From the IMG/VR virus record IMGVR_UViG_3300025601_001251, positions 1 to 36,061 of that record: a stretch of DNA of 36,061 nt. One strand, 5' to 3'. The stretch comes from a virus. Position numbers and translations under genes: made by a program. Position 1 is the first letter of the stretch. The number at the start of each line of letters is the position of its first letter. Shown here in pieces: positions 16,742 to 24,550 of this stretch. The notes under the pieces were generated by a model, which worked only from the letters and a program-made list of their open reading frames with translations, did no database searches and was not told the origin of the DNA.

Positions 16742-17714
16742 ATATTTGACTGCGCCAGTACTTGCTGGTCTGGAACCAACTTAGGTAACGAGTGAAACCT
16801 TCGTTAGCGTCAATCTTGGGATCGTACTCAAAATCTTGCCTAGCACGGTCAATGCTTAATCTTCCACGGCTAGGGAAATTCATATCCCTGTCCTCTACTT
16901 TGATTGTGCCTGATCCTGCAAGTTTGGTCATTAGTTCAGCGGCTTCTAGTAGTGTTAGTGTGTGTTGATTACTGCGTGTTAAGTTGTAAATCTTATTAGC
17001 GGAAGAAGTGCTGACTGCGGCTTGCGCAATGCCCATAGCTGTGTCGTCTACGTGCGTAAAATCTAGTCGTTCGTTTGCTCCACGTACAAGTAAATCACCT
17101 CCTTTAAGCGCAGAAATGGCAAACTTACTGGCTACACGATCATTGACATCACGTTCTCCGTAGACAGCACTTGGTCTTATTATAACATACTCTAGACCGT
17201 GACGTCTATAGTAATCTTCAACTAATTTCTCACCAGCATATTTCATAATGGCGTACTGCCCATGTGGTGAGCACACAGCATCCTCGGTCACATCATCTGC
17301 AAAGTTACCGTATACCATGCTAGAGCTTATGTAAACAAAACGTTTTACTTGGTACCTTACTGCTGACTCCAACAGATGTATAAGCCCAGTTATCATTGTT
17401 CTACTGGCTTCTATTGGGTTATCATTTACAACCTTTTGTCTTGGAAAACTAGCAAGATGGATAACCACATCCGATCCATCCATGGCTACTCCGTTGGCAG
17501 TGTATGGACTTACGATATCTGCCTGCCAACTTTTATACCCTGACGCTGTTTCTCTTGATTCTTTAAGATACGCAAGTTCTGCTTCGGGTATAAAACCGTA
17601 ACTGGTGTGTGAGTCTGCACCATGCACAGTGTGTCCTTGCTCGGATAGGATCCTAACAACATTGTGTCCTATAAAACCACAACTACCTGTAACTGATATG
17701 TTTTTTGTCTGCAT
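16731..17714 (-). CDS. NAD-dependent NDP-sugar epimerase/dehydratase (extended SDR)
   Basis: The 327-residue protein has the Rossmann motif G10-SC-G13-FI-G16, HLASFPR near 87-93, ISSSMVYG at 129-136, the catalytic Y154xxxK158, and RPSAVYGER. These identify an extended SDR acting on nucleotide sugars, of the GalE/RmlB/WcaG type. The exact reaction (4-epimerisation, 4,6-dehydration or reduction) cannot be read from the sequence. It overlaps the aminotransferase by 11 nt and the small upstream gene by 32 nt. The pair is a plausible two-step route from a common NDP-hexose to an amino sugar for the nearby glycosyltransferases. Confidence 0.92.
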   Translation of the reverse strand: MQTKNISVTGSCGFIGHNVVRILSEQGHTVHGADSHTSYGFIPEAELAYLKESRETASGYKSWQADIVSPYTANGVAMDGSDVVIHLASFPRQKVVNDNPIEASRTMITGLIHLLESAVRYQVKRFVYISSSMVYGNFADDVTEDAVCSPHGQYAIMKYAGEKLVEDYYRRHGLEYVIIRPSAVYGERDVNDRVASKFAISALKGGDLLVRGANERLDFTHVDDTAMGIAQAAVSTSSANKIYNLTRSNQHTLTLLEAAELMTKLAGSGTIKVEDRDMNFPSRGRLSIDRARQDFEYDPKIDANEGFTRYLSWFQTSKYWRSQIYGY

Positions 17715-17961
17715 ATTTTAATAAGAAATAAGTTTCTGCTTCTGGTGATTTGAATTCGCCATACACCACAACTGTGAAACCTAGATGGGGTGAATCACTT
17801 GGTCGACAATAGAATACGCGATCAACAACATTATCCTTAACCCACCGACCTTTTTCTGTGTCCATGAACTCACCTAGTGGAAAAGACGCATATAGATATG
17901 GGTCTTCTACATCACCCATTGTGAGACAGTGTATTAGTTTGTGGTTAGGGTTGGTTGTCAC
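17683..17961 (-). CDS. Small protein of unknown function, GTG start
   Basis: The 92-residue frame begins with GTG one base after the thyA stop codon and runs 32 nt into the epimerase gene. Segments include HKLIHCLTMGDVEDPYLYA near the N-terminus and VVVYGEF in the middle; no known domain, signal peptide or membrane segment is evident. A later ATG at 17919 is an alternative start. The tight coupling to thyA and the epimerase supports that it is expressed. I do not recognise the family. Confidence 0.7.
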   Translation of the reverse strand: MTTNPNHKLIHCLTMGDVEDPYLYASFPLGEFMDTEKGRWVKDNVVDRVFYCRPSDSPHLGFTVVVYGEFKSPEAETYFLLKYADKKHISYR

Positions 17962-18852
17962 TTAAACCGCCATTGGAGCCTTGATTGCTGGATGGCTTTC
18001 GTAGCCAATTAGTTTAACATCATCCATGGTAAAATTGTTTATATCTTTTACGTCTGGGTTAAGTTGTAGTGTTGGAGCAGTTAACGGTTCACGCTTCAAC
18101 TGTTCATGCACTTGTGGCACATGGTCCAAGTAAATGTGTGCGTCACCTAGTGTATGCACAAAGTTACCTGGTTTTAGACCACATACTTGTGCAATCATAC
18201 AGGTTAGCAAACTATAACTGGCAATGTTAAAAGGTACACCCAAGAACATGTCACAACTACGTTGATACATCTGACAACTCAGCTCACCATCAACAACATA
18301 GAACTGCGCAAACGCATGACAAGGAGGAAGAGCCATTTGATCAATCTCACCTGGATTCCAAGCACTTAGTATATGCCTTCTACTGGTTGGATCCTGCTTG
18401 ATACCTTCGATAAGATTTGCCAGTTGATCCACTGAGTTTTTTGCTTGGGTGTATTCAATACCTTTGAAGTTTTTCTTCTCTAGGCTAACTGGTGTGCGCC
18501 AGTCCCGCCATTGTACTCCGTATACTCTACCAAGGTCACCATCAAACTTTGCGTTGGGTTGCCAGTAGTCTGCTTCCGCATTAGCAGTCCATATGGTTTT
18601 CTTGTCTGTGTCACGTGTACCATGCAGTATTTCTGCTAGTCTACGTTCGTCACTAGACCCTTCGATAAACCATAACAGTTCCGACACAACACTACGCCAT
18701 GCTAGTTTCTTTGTGGTTACTGCTGGAAAACACTCACGTAAATTGTAGCGTTGTTGCATGCCAAACACACTTATTGTTCCTGTGCCTGTCCTGTCCTTTT
18801 TCCTAACGCCGCTGTCGAGTACTTGTTCTAGTGCAGTTAAGTATGTTTTCAT
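17962..18852 (-). CDS. thyA: Thymidylate synthase (ThyA type)
   Basis: The 296-residue enzyme has the catalytic segment [10 protein letters not shown] with C178, the phosphate-binding arginines of RDRTGTG and [11 protein letters not shown], and [17 protein letters not shown]. It methylates dUMP to dTMP using methylene-tetrahydrofolate and releases dihydrofolate, which the DHFR encoded just upstream can recycle. The C-terminus ends APMAV, matching the usual APxAV closing residues. The ATG overlaps the TGA of a small upstream frame as ATGA. Together with the dCMP deaminase this is the classic T4-type dTMP supply route. Confidence 0.97.
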   Translation of the reverse strand: MKTYLTALEQVLDSGVRKKDRTGTGTISVFGMQQRYNLRECFPAVTTKKLAWRSVVSELLWFIEGSSDERRLAEILHGTRDTDKKTIWTANAEADYWQPNAKFDGDLGRVYGVQWRDWRTPVSLEKKNFKGIEYTQAKNSVDQLANLIEGIKQDPTSRRHILSAWNPGEIDQMALPPCHAFAQFYVVDGELSCQMYQRSCDMFLGVPFNIASYSLLTCMIAQVCGLKPGNFVHTLGDAHIYLDHVPQVHEQLKREPLTAPTLQLNPDVKDINNFTMDDVKLIGYESHPAIKAPMAV

Positions 18853-18968
18853 ATGTAGTCAAGTGGCTTTTTTTGGATTGTTGGGAACGAATCAATATAA
18901 TCAACATTATACGATGTTGGTACTTTAACGATAAATTTATTACTGCTATAACCTAGATCAGCAGGCAT
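18849..18968 (-). pseudogene. 3' part of a probably frameshifted small gene before thyA
   Basis: A frame with an ATG at 18968 encodes 39 residues, MPADLGYSSNKFIVKVPTSY and onward, and its TGA overlaps the thyA start as ATGA. The same frame stays open upstream to about 19030, with a GTG at 19007 (52 residues). The N-terminal half (18958-19077) lies in a different frame. Removing one base from the GGGGAAAA run (plus-strand 18998-19005) would join both halves into one protein of about 75 residues that starts at the DHFR junction and ends at the thyA junction. It is therefore either a frameshifted gene, a sequence error, or two overlapping micro-ORFs. Confidence 0.5.
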
Positions 18969-19077
18969 CAAATCTTCGAACAGTGTTGTGTGATGTGTTT
19001 TCCCCACATTGCTTATTGGTTGCTTTATCTATGAACTCTTTTACTAGTTCGTCCATGCTTGCATATATTTTTGACAT
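18958..19077 (-). pseudogene. 5' part of the same small gene, coupled to DHFR
   Basis: The ATG at 19077 shares its A with the DHFR stop (TAATG). An AAGGAG sequence sits about 8 nt upstream, inside the DHFR 3' end, so initiation should be strong. The frame encodes 39 residues beginning MSKIYASMDELVKEFIDKA and becomes less protein-like after CGENTSHN, just past the GGGGAAAA run, before a TGA at 18958. No family is recognised. The excellent start signal together with the coupled downstream frame argues for one original gene rather than chance frames. Confidence 0.5.
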
Positions 19078-19592
19078 TATTTGTTCTCCTTCAGATTGTT
19101 GTTCTTGTATGTACAAAAGTTTAACATACCTGACAGGCTAGGTCTACTACTTCTAATAGTCATTGAATCCATAAACCTGTTTATGCTTAGATTGACTTCA
19201 GTATAGAAACCTGACCCTTTGCGATGTGTAACATACGCCCAGTCAATAATATCCAAGCAGTCCATTATAATGCCAGGCCCGCCAAGTATGAAGATCTTTT
19301 TGTCTGGGTTTGATGTACTCATTTCCACCAAACGTTGTTTGTAGTTTTTGTGGAATCGGTTTACTCTAAAGTGCTTTGCATGCAATGGGCTAGAACTGAT
19401 AACACAATTTTCTCGGTCCGGCATAGGTTTGGGCATTTTAGGATCGTCCCAGGTGTTGCGACCCATTACTACTATATGCCCTAATGTGTGCTCACGAAAC
19501 CAAGCCATGTCTTCTGGGTCATGATCCCAAGGCAAACTGCCTTTATGACCAAATCCACCCAATTGGTCAATACTAAAAATTGTGTATATCAT
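19077..19592 (-). CDS. folA: Dihydrofolate reductase
   Basis: The 171-residue protein has the DHFR landmarks GGFGHKGSLPW (10-22), the acidic residue D28 in PEDMAWFR, VVMGRNTWDDP at 41-51, and KIFILGGPGI with the NADPH-binding glycines. It reduces dihydrofolate to tetrahydrofolate with NADPH, closing the cycle with ThyA encoded nearby. Length is normal for bacterial and phage enzymes. Its ATG overlaps the upstream small gene as ATGA and its TAA overlaps the next start as TAATG, so the region is translated as a chain. Confidence 0.95.
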   Translation of the reverse strand: MIYTIFSIDQLGGFGHKGSLPWDHDPEDMAWFREHTLGHIVVMGRNTWDDPKMPKPMPDRENCVISSSPLHAKHFRVNRFHKNYKQRLVEMSTSNPDKKIFILGGPGIIMDCLDIIDWAYVTHRKGSGFYTEVNLSINRFMDSMTIRSSRPSLSGMLNFCTYKNNNLKENK

Positions 19593-19924
19593 AAGTCTTT
19601 TAGAATTTTATCTGTAACAGGTTGAACAGTCTTTGACAGTTGCGGTACGCTAATGAAAAAGTCTACGTCATTTATAATGTCATCCATTTCGTCTAGACGT
19701 CTTTGTATTTCAACTTCTAAACTCTGTGGATCTTCGCCATCATTTAATAGTTCTTTTACATAGATGTTTACACTCGTGCCATCCTTTAGGTTAACACTGA
19801 TACTATCGAGCACCTGGATAGGAACTTCATCTTTCTCTGTACCTTTAAGGATGGCTTCCCATTGTGCTTTCTTACTAAGATTAAGCCGTTTGCTTCTTCT
19901 TTGCTTTTTTGGTTGTTCCGCCAC
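19589..19924 (-). CDS. Small conserved-type phage protein, GTG start
   Basis: The 111-residue product starts with GTG (MAEQPKKQRRSKRLNLSKK), preceded by an AAAGGGG sequence about 7 nt upstream. The N-terminus is strongly basic and the C-terminal half is acidic with heptad-like spacing (LEVEIQRRLDEMDDIINDV), which suggests a short coiled coil. It overlaps the upstream gene by 44 nt, both encoding lysine-rich stretches there, and joins DHFR as ATGA. No known domain is seen; the basic tail could bind nucleic acid. Confidence 0.75.
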   Translation of the reverse strand: MAEQPKKQRRSKRLNLSKKAQWEAILKGTEKDEVPIQVLDSISVNLKDGTSVNIYVKELLNDGEDPQSLEVEIQRRLDEMDDIINDVDFFISVPQLSKTVQPVTDKILKDL

Positions 19925-20546
19925 GTTTTGCCCCTTTAGCTACACCTGCTTCTGCTTTTAGTCTCTTTGCTTCTGCAAGCATACCCTTTGCATCTGCTTC
20001 CATTCTTTCTGCTTGGGATATCTTTCCTGCATTGATATCGTCATCAGTGAGTGCGCCTGCAATTAATGCTTCTGCACTGGTGTTGCCTTGAGCTTCACGT
20101 GATCTAGTTTCGCCTACTTCGATTGCTTGAGCTTTTCGCGGAGCACCGCTCATGCCTTTGCTTGATTCAATGTCTGCAAGTCTGTCAACTGCGCTTTGAC
20201 CTTTGGCCATTTCATCAAGTAAGTCGTTTAGTTCGTCTAACCGTACACTTGAGTTGCTGGTTGGTGTAACAAGGATTTGGTTAGTAGGAACCTTCTTTAA
20301 GAATCCTTGTGAGTGCAATGTGTGTAGACAGTTGGTACCGTCACCCATTATGGTCCTAAACAACACTTCATTTAGTTCTGTGGTATTTTGTCCTGGTGCA
20401 CCTTCCAATGCTGCCATTACTTCATCATGCACTAGTCTTGGTAACAGATCACTATAAACTACAAGTGCCATGTGATCCAAATCTGGTATGCGTCTAAAAA
20501 TAATAACACACTTTTTATCATTGTGTTTACCGACGTGTTTAATCAT
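19881..20546 (-). CDS. Phage protein of unknown function with coiled-coil, Lys/Ala-rich tail
   Basis: The 221-residue product begins MIKHVGKHNDKKCVIIFRRI, with a compact-looking N-terminal domain to about residue 105 (DHMALVVYSDLLPRLVHDE; DGTNCLHTLHSQGFLKK). A long polar tail follows, with AERMEADAKGMLAEAKRLKAE predicted helical and a Lys/Gly/Thr-rich end. I have a memory of similar N-termini in T4-like cyanophage proteins, which I cannot verify here. It overlaps both neighbours (8 nt upstream, 44 nt downstream). Function unknown; a virion- or complex-assembly role is only a guess from the tail composition. Confidence 0.78.
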   Translation of the reverse strand: MIKHVGKHNDKKCVIIFRRIPDLDHMALVVYSDLLPRLVHDEVMAALEGAPGQNTTELNEVLFRTIMGDGTNCLHTLHSQGFLKKVPTNQILVTPTSNSSVRLDELNDLLDEMAKGQSAVDRLADIESSKGMSGAPRKAQAIEVGETRSREAQGNTSAEALIAGALTDDDINAGKISQAERMEADAKGMLAEAKRLKAEAGVAKGAKRGGTTKKAKKKQTA

Positions 20547-20796
20547 CTTTCTTCTCCTTAGTTAGTGCTGTTTCTGCCTGCGGTTCTGCAGACTGCTGGA
20601 TAGCACCTGATTCTTGTAAGAATTGAACCAGTTTGTTATACACTGCTCCAACTTCTGTCATTTCTTCTGCACGGATAGCACCACGCTCTGTGGTTGCCCT
20701 GATCAAGTTCATCATTAAAACTAAATCCTGCAATGATAGACTCACGCCTTGCGGTGGTGTCTTTTCATCATCGGGTGCTGTTTTTGTTTCTGCCAT
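20539..20796 (-). CDS. Small acidic phage protein of unknown function
   Basis: An in-frame TTG at 20808 would add four residues, but the ATG at 20796 is chosen because GGAGG lies 5 nt upstream. The 85-residue product has a polar N-terminus, a hydrophobic helix SLSLQDLVLMMNLIRA and a second helix VYNKLVQFLQE, and ends in a charged tail. This layout resembles short helical proteins of T4-like marine phages as I remember them. It overlaps the next gene by 8 nt. A TTAAATA sequence (minus strand, 20823-20829) lies 26 nt upstream and could be a late-promoter element. Confidence 0.75.
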   Translation of the reverse strand: MAETKTAPDDEKTPPQGVSLSLQDLVLMMNLIRATTERGAIRAEEMTEVGAVYNKLVQFLQESGAIQQSAEPQAETALTKEKKDD

Positions 20797-20853
20797 GTTT
20801 TCCTCCAATCAATTTGTTAATATATTTAACTGTGTAACAAAAACCAAAAATTT

Positions 20854-21201
20854 TTATAGGCGATCAGGTTTGCTTATTTGATCTTTACACATAGCAAACA
20901 TGGTTGCTTCACTGGGCAATTCAAAAGCGCCACACGCATACATGTGTATTCCGGCTTTCCAGTTCTTAACTAAAGTGCTGTGTGGTGTACCATTTTCCAT
21001 AGTATGGGTATTGTCGTTAGTATAGATATCACCAAACCAAAAACGACCTTCTAGATTTTCCCAAATCCAATCTGTGAATTCTTTATGTGTTTGATGCACA
21101 TAAAGGTCAAACATCACTTGGGTAAAGTGTGGCGGACAAGTTCCTTCAATCAGTCTAGTACCGTGTACGTTTAATGGATTGGGGTCGCCATCACGTAACA
21201 T
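20854..21201 (-). CDS. Hypothetical protein rich in aromatic residues
   Basis: The 115-residue product begins MLRDGDPNPLNVHGTRLIEG. It has His- and Trp-containing segments (VHQTHKEFTDWIWENLEGRFWFG; GIHMYACGAFELP) but no motif I can name, and no signal peptide or membrane helix. The ATG overlaps the end of the upstream gene by 11 nt. It is followed by a 57-nt intergenic stretch, the main break in this part of the operon. Function unknown. Confidence 0.7.
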   Translation of the reverse strand: MLRDGDPNPLNVHGTRLIEGTCPPHFTQVMFDLYVHQTHKEFTDWIWENLEGRFWFGDIYTNDNTHTMENGTPHSTLVKNWKAGIHMYACGAFELPSEATMFAMCKDQISKPDRL

Positions 21202-21478
21202 CTTTTGACTCTGCCTTACCGCCTGTGATTATCTGAAACTTATGGTCACCAGCACCAATACTGCTGTCTGGACGTACCAGTTTGTCTTCTAATATGTCTT
21301 GCGCCTGTGTTACAAAAGTACTCAGCATGTCTGTGTTACTAGTGATCTGTGCTATTTCACACGCACGAGCCATGTCGTCTAGTGCGTCTTGCATTTTTAG
21401 TAAACGCTCTTCAAGTTCGTATATAATGATCTTGACTTTCTTAGTTGCTTTTAGTGTTTTAAAATCTGTTAGTTCCAT
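21191..21478 (-). CDS. Small helical protein of unknown function
   Basis: This 95-residue product starts MELTDFKTLKATKKVKIIIYELEERLLKMQDALDDMA. The hydrophobic spacing suggests a two-helix bundle or coiled coil over residues 15-70. The start is well supported: AGGAG lies 6 nt upstream of the ATG, just after the stop of the methyltransferase-like gene. It overlaps the downstream gene by 11 nt. No family recognised. Confidence 0.75.
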   Translation of the reverse strand: MELTDFKTLKATKKVKIIIYELEERLLKMQDALDDMARACEIAQITSNTDMLSTFVTQAQDILEDKLVRPDSSIGAGDHKFQIITGGKAESKDVT

Positions 21479-21487
21479 GGTTGCTCC

Positions 21488-22069
21488 TTAGAAATTAATC
21501 AACGCTACACTTTGTTCATGAGTATAAACTATTTTCCAACCTTGGTCAACAAGATATGGTACAGCAGTACCACCTTTACCTGTCCAAGTGTTACCACGTT
21601 TAAATGTATCATCTAGTTGTATAACACAACGATCTTGTGCTTTTTTAACACATAGTTGAGCCTGTAACAGGTGTGCATGTTGACTGTTTGTGTTGTTCAT
21701 AACAACACCTAGTTCTTGGTAACGTTTTATTTGTCCTTCTACCCACCAAGGCAAGTTGTCGGGATCATATATGTAATCAAAGTTGTCAAGATAAGCATAG
21801 CATATCTTTTCATCTAAGCGATTACGCAAGAACTCTTCACCTGTTAGGCAGTAAGCATGACAGTTGTCAATACGGTCACTGTACTGTTTCATTACCTTGT
21901 ATGCTTCAGAATCAAAGTCTACTGAATAGTGTGTGAACTGAGTACATCCAACCACAAGACCAGCAAAGAAGTCGGTTGACCCTTCTCCTCTGCCTGCTCC
22001 TATTTCTACTATTGCGCCTTCTAGTTGATCAATGTACTTGAGTATAAACTGATGTGCCCTGGCCCCCAT
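21488..22069 (-). CDS. Class I SAM-methyltransferase-like protein
   Basis: The start is ATG 22069, which shares a base with the stop of the upstream VWA gene (TGATG), rather than a codon 42 nt earlier. The 193-residue protein begins MGARAHQFILKYIDQLEG and carries IVEIGAGRGEGS, a class I methyltransferase SAM-binding loop, followed by HYSVDFDSEAY where the ribose-binding acidic residue is expected. Later motifs (YAYLDNFDYIYD; NNTNSQHAH) do not define a substrate. It may methylate a protein, a small molecule or nothing at all. Position directly after moxR and the VWA gene suggests one functional set. Confidence 0.7.
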   Translation of the reverse strand: MGARAHQFILKYIDQLEGAIVEIGAGRGEGSTDFFAGLVVGCTQFTHYSVDFDSEAYKVMKQYSDRIDNCHAYCLTGEEFLRNRLDEKICYAYLDNFDYIYDPDNLPWWVEGQIKRYQELGVVMNNTNSQHAHLLQAQLCVKKAQDRCVIQLDDTFKRGNTWTGKGGTAVPYLVDQGWKIVYTHEQSVALINF

Positions 22070-23340
22070 CAACGACCCTTCTTCATTTCTTCTTTCTCGT
22101 AATGGGCCCAAATGCCGAATGGTGGTTCACATGTTTCGTTGCCTTTGATAACCCAAACAGTTTCGCAATAGTCCGGATCACCCCACGAACCAAATGGATA
22201 TCCATCTGTAAACATTATGAAACGTTTGGGTTCGATACCTTCTTCTTTCATAAAGTCCCAGTTGCACTCAAAGTCAGTACCGCCACCACCTGCTAGTTCA
22301 TAGTCTAGTATGTCTTCGATGTTGTCTGATGTGTATGTTTTAACATTGTACACGCCAGTATCAAAGCACCATATGGTAATACGGTATTCCTCAAACGATT
22401 CCATAATGCTTTTTACTTCACTTAGGAATGCTTTGGAATCTTCATCCAGTATACTTCCAGACTGGTCAAGTGCAATACACACATCAATCATTTCGCCTGG
22501 CTTCATGCCTGGAAGTATACCATCAAAGTGCCAACCACGTCTGTTAACTCGGGCAAAACTGTAGTCGTCTTTGTACACAGATTGAATCTGCTGACTGATC
22601 AGTTCACGCCAATCAATAACAGGAGCAGTTAAGTCTTTAATAAGACGTCTTACACCTGATGGTAAGTTACCCGACCCTGCAGACTGTGCGGCTGATAATA
22701 CAGCACCACGTATTTCATCTTTGATCTGTTTGGCTTCTTCTGCACTAATCCTAGGACGACCGTTACCATCTTGATCATCGTCACCTGCGCCACCACCTTC
22801 ACCTTCTTCTTCGAGGTGCTCGTCCAACAATTGATCAGCTAGGCTTTCTATATCAATCTTGTCGGCATTGTCGAACAAGTACTCGTACACTTCTTCGTAT
22901 GCCCAGCCTCTAAACTTTGGGTCATGAAGTATTGGTACTACGTTAATTTTTTCACCAATTCTTTGATCGATAAGGTCTTGGTTAACGCAATAGTCTGCGG
23001 CAATGTTACTGAGTTTAGCGTTACGATCATCTTTACGTCCCAAGTGATCATACACTACGTGTAGCACTTCGTGTCCTGCTAGGAACTCACACTGTCGTAA
23101 TGGTAACTTGTCAATAAACTCGGAGTTGTAGTAGAACTTCCTGCCATCCGTGGCGGCAGTAGGACACCACGCATCAGCATTAACTAAATCCATACGTGAT
23201 GTAAGTTGTCCAAAGAAAGGTGCTTTCAGCAACAGTCCAATTCGTGCAGTTACCAGTTTTTCTCTTGCCCTGGCATCTATTGCAGGATCAGTTTCAGTTA
23301 CTACACTGTCCTGCTTATTAATAACTGTTGAATCACTCAT
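22069..23340 (-). CDS. VWA/DUF2201-type putative metallopeptidase, MoxR partner
   Basis: The ATG at 23340 is chosen over an upstream frame extension because AAGGAG lies 6 nt before it. The 423-residue protein has an N-terminal domain with the zinc-protease-like HEVLH motif (H90-E91...H94), a Gly/Asp-rich linker at about 178-200, and a C-terminal VWA-like domain with the MIDAS signature DQSGS (292-296). This arrangement matches DUF2201 (putative metallopeptidase) plus VWA-like proteins that typically pair with MoxR AAA+ ATPases, as it does here. The pair is thought to act in chaperone-like remodelling or maturation of other proteins; the target in this phage is unknown. Confidence 0.88.
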   Translation of the reverse strand: MSDSTVINKQDSVVTETDPAIDARAREKLVTARIGLLLKAPFFGQLTSRMDLVNADAWCPTAATDGRKFYYNSEFIDKLPLRQCEFLAGHEVLHVVYDHLGRKDDRNAKLSNIAADYCVNQDLIDQRIGEKINVVPILHDPKFRGWAYEEVYEYLFDNADKIDIESLADQLLDEHLEEEGEGGGAGDDDQDGNGRPRISAEEAKQIKDEIRGAVLSAAQSAGSGNLPSGVRRLIKDLTAPVIDWRELISQQIQSVYKDDYSFARVNRRGWHFDGILPGMKPGEMIDVCIALDQSGSILDEDSKAFLSEVKSIMESFEEYRITIWCFDTGVYNVKTYTSDNIEDILDYELAGGGGTDFECNWDFMKEEGIEPKRFIMFTDGYPFGSWGDPDYCETVWVIKGNETCEPPFGIWAHYEKEEMKKGR

Positions 23341-23356
23341 GTTCGCTCCTTGTAAA

Positions 23357-24460
23357 TTACTTATTAGAACTTGCCGCGGCAATTACATACTTGCCATACT
23401 TCTTGTGAAAATTATCAAAGCTAGGCATCTTGCCAGGTACCATTGGAAGATTGTATGTAGTAAGAGCAACACGAGCACCCATAACACATACTTCGGTGGT
23501 AAAGTTCTCCATCATAAATTTTAAGAAGTTATCGGCCTGCTTGTGGAAAGCTGGGAGACTATCCTTGTTCTTTTCCAAGAAGTCCTGCAACTCGTAACAC
23601 ATACTAGTCGTTAGAGCATACATGGCGCTGATCTCTTTGGATTCCATCTTTGTAGTTTTGCCACTTAATATATCTTCTGGCTTAGGTAATGACCCAGCAA
23701 TTTTGCGGTGCGCCATAAACTTACCACTGACGCCTTCACCAACACTACCACAAACTAGATCACTAAGTTCACCGTCAGTAATATCTGCGTCTTTGCAGAA
23801 ATCTGACACAAACACCCATGATCGCGGAGTAGCAAAACTACGACTCGACGAACGTGGTTCGAAATCAAACAGGTCTTGTTTAGCAAAACTCAAGTAACCA
23901 ACAACATCCTGGTGTACTTTATTTTTAACTGCCCAAGTTTGCCAAGTTTGAAAATCAGCTTTAACTTCTAAGTGAACGAAGCGGTTGGCCAGCGGTGTCG
24001 GCATACGATATGTAACACCTTTGTCGCTGTCGCGGTTACCAGCGGCTACGATAACCACGTTCTCAGGAAGAGAGTATTTACCAACACGCCTGTTCAGGAT
24101 AAGCTGATAAGCCGCCGCTTGTACCGCCGGAGTAGCGGAATTCATTTCGTCTAAGAACAAGACGATAACTGGGTATTCTGCGGCTAGTTCTTCGTCTGGT
24201 AATTCAATTGGTGGAGCCCAATCCATTTTCTCAGCTTCTTTATTGAAGAACGGAATACCTCTAATATCAGTTGGATCCATTTGACCAAGTCTAAGATCAA
24301 TCATGTATCCGTTTAGATCATCTGTAATTTGGGAGATGATATCACTTTTGCCTACTCCCGGAGGCCCCCATAAAAACACAGGTCTTTTAAGATTAAAGCA
24401 CCGTTGTATTCTAGCACGGGCTTCTTCTACATTTACTGTTCTTGTTTCGCTAACTGCCAT
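23357..24460 (-). CDS. MoxR-family AAA+ ATPase
   Basis: The 367-residue protein has Walker A GPPGVGKS at 32-39, Walker B with LFLDEMN around D104-E105, a sensor-1 type segment VVIVAAGNRDSDKG, and TPLANRFVHLEV. These fit the MoxR/RavA branch of AAA+ ATPases. MoxR proteins act with VWA-domain partners to load metals or remodel complexes; the partner gene follows after 16 nt. The ATG has AAAGGAG 8 nt upstream and lies 33 nt from a promoter with perfect sigma-70 hexamers, so this appears to be the first gene of a transcription unit running towards thyA. Confidence 0.93.
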   Translation of the reverse strand: MAVSETRTVNVEEARARIQRCFNLKRPVFLWGPPGVGKSDIISQITDDLNGYMIDLRLGQMDPTDIRGIPFFNKEAEKMDWAPPIELPDEELAAEYPVIVLFLDEMNSATPAVQAAAYQLILNRRVGKYSLPENVVIVAAGNRDSDKGVTYRMPTPLANRFVHLEVKADFQTWQTWAVKNKVHQDVVGYLSFAKQDLFDFEPRSSSRSFATPRSWVFVSDFCKDADITDGELSDLVCGSVGEGVSGKFMAHRKIAGSLPKPEDILSGKTTKMESKEISAMYALTTSMCYELQDFLEKNKDSLPAFHKQADNFLKFMMENFTTEVCVMGARVALTTYNLPMVPGKMPSFDNFHKKYGKYVIAAASSNK

Positions 24461-24492
24461 TTATGCTCTCCTTTATCAACTTATCAAATACT

Positions 24493-24521
24493 ATTATAAG
24501 CTCTTTCTGGCCAAATGTCAA
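24493..24521 (-). promoter_or_regulatory. Sigma-70 promoter with perfect hexamers upstream of moxR
   Basis: Read on the minus strand, TTGACA (24521-24516) is followed by a 17-nt spacer and TATAAT (24498-24493), an exact match to both bacterial consensus hexamers at the optimal spacing. The moxR ATG is 32 nt downstream of the -10 box with a good ribosome binding site. Host RNA polymerase should use it early in infection. Confidence 0.85.
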
Positions 24522-24535
24522 TCAGTTTATTTGGC
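24510..24535. repeat. Inverted repeat overlapping the -35 box of the moxR promoter
   Basis: Seven-base arms GCCAAAT and ATTTGGC (24510-24516 and 24529-24535) are separated by 12 bases. One arm overlaps the first base of the -35 element and the loop covers the rest, so a dimeric regulator bound here would block polymerase. It could also be incidental. Confidence 0.45.
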
Positions 24536-24550
24536 GGTGTAAGTTGTTAA

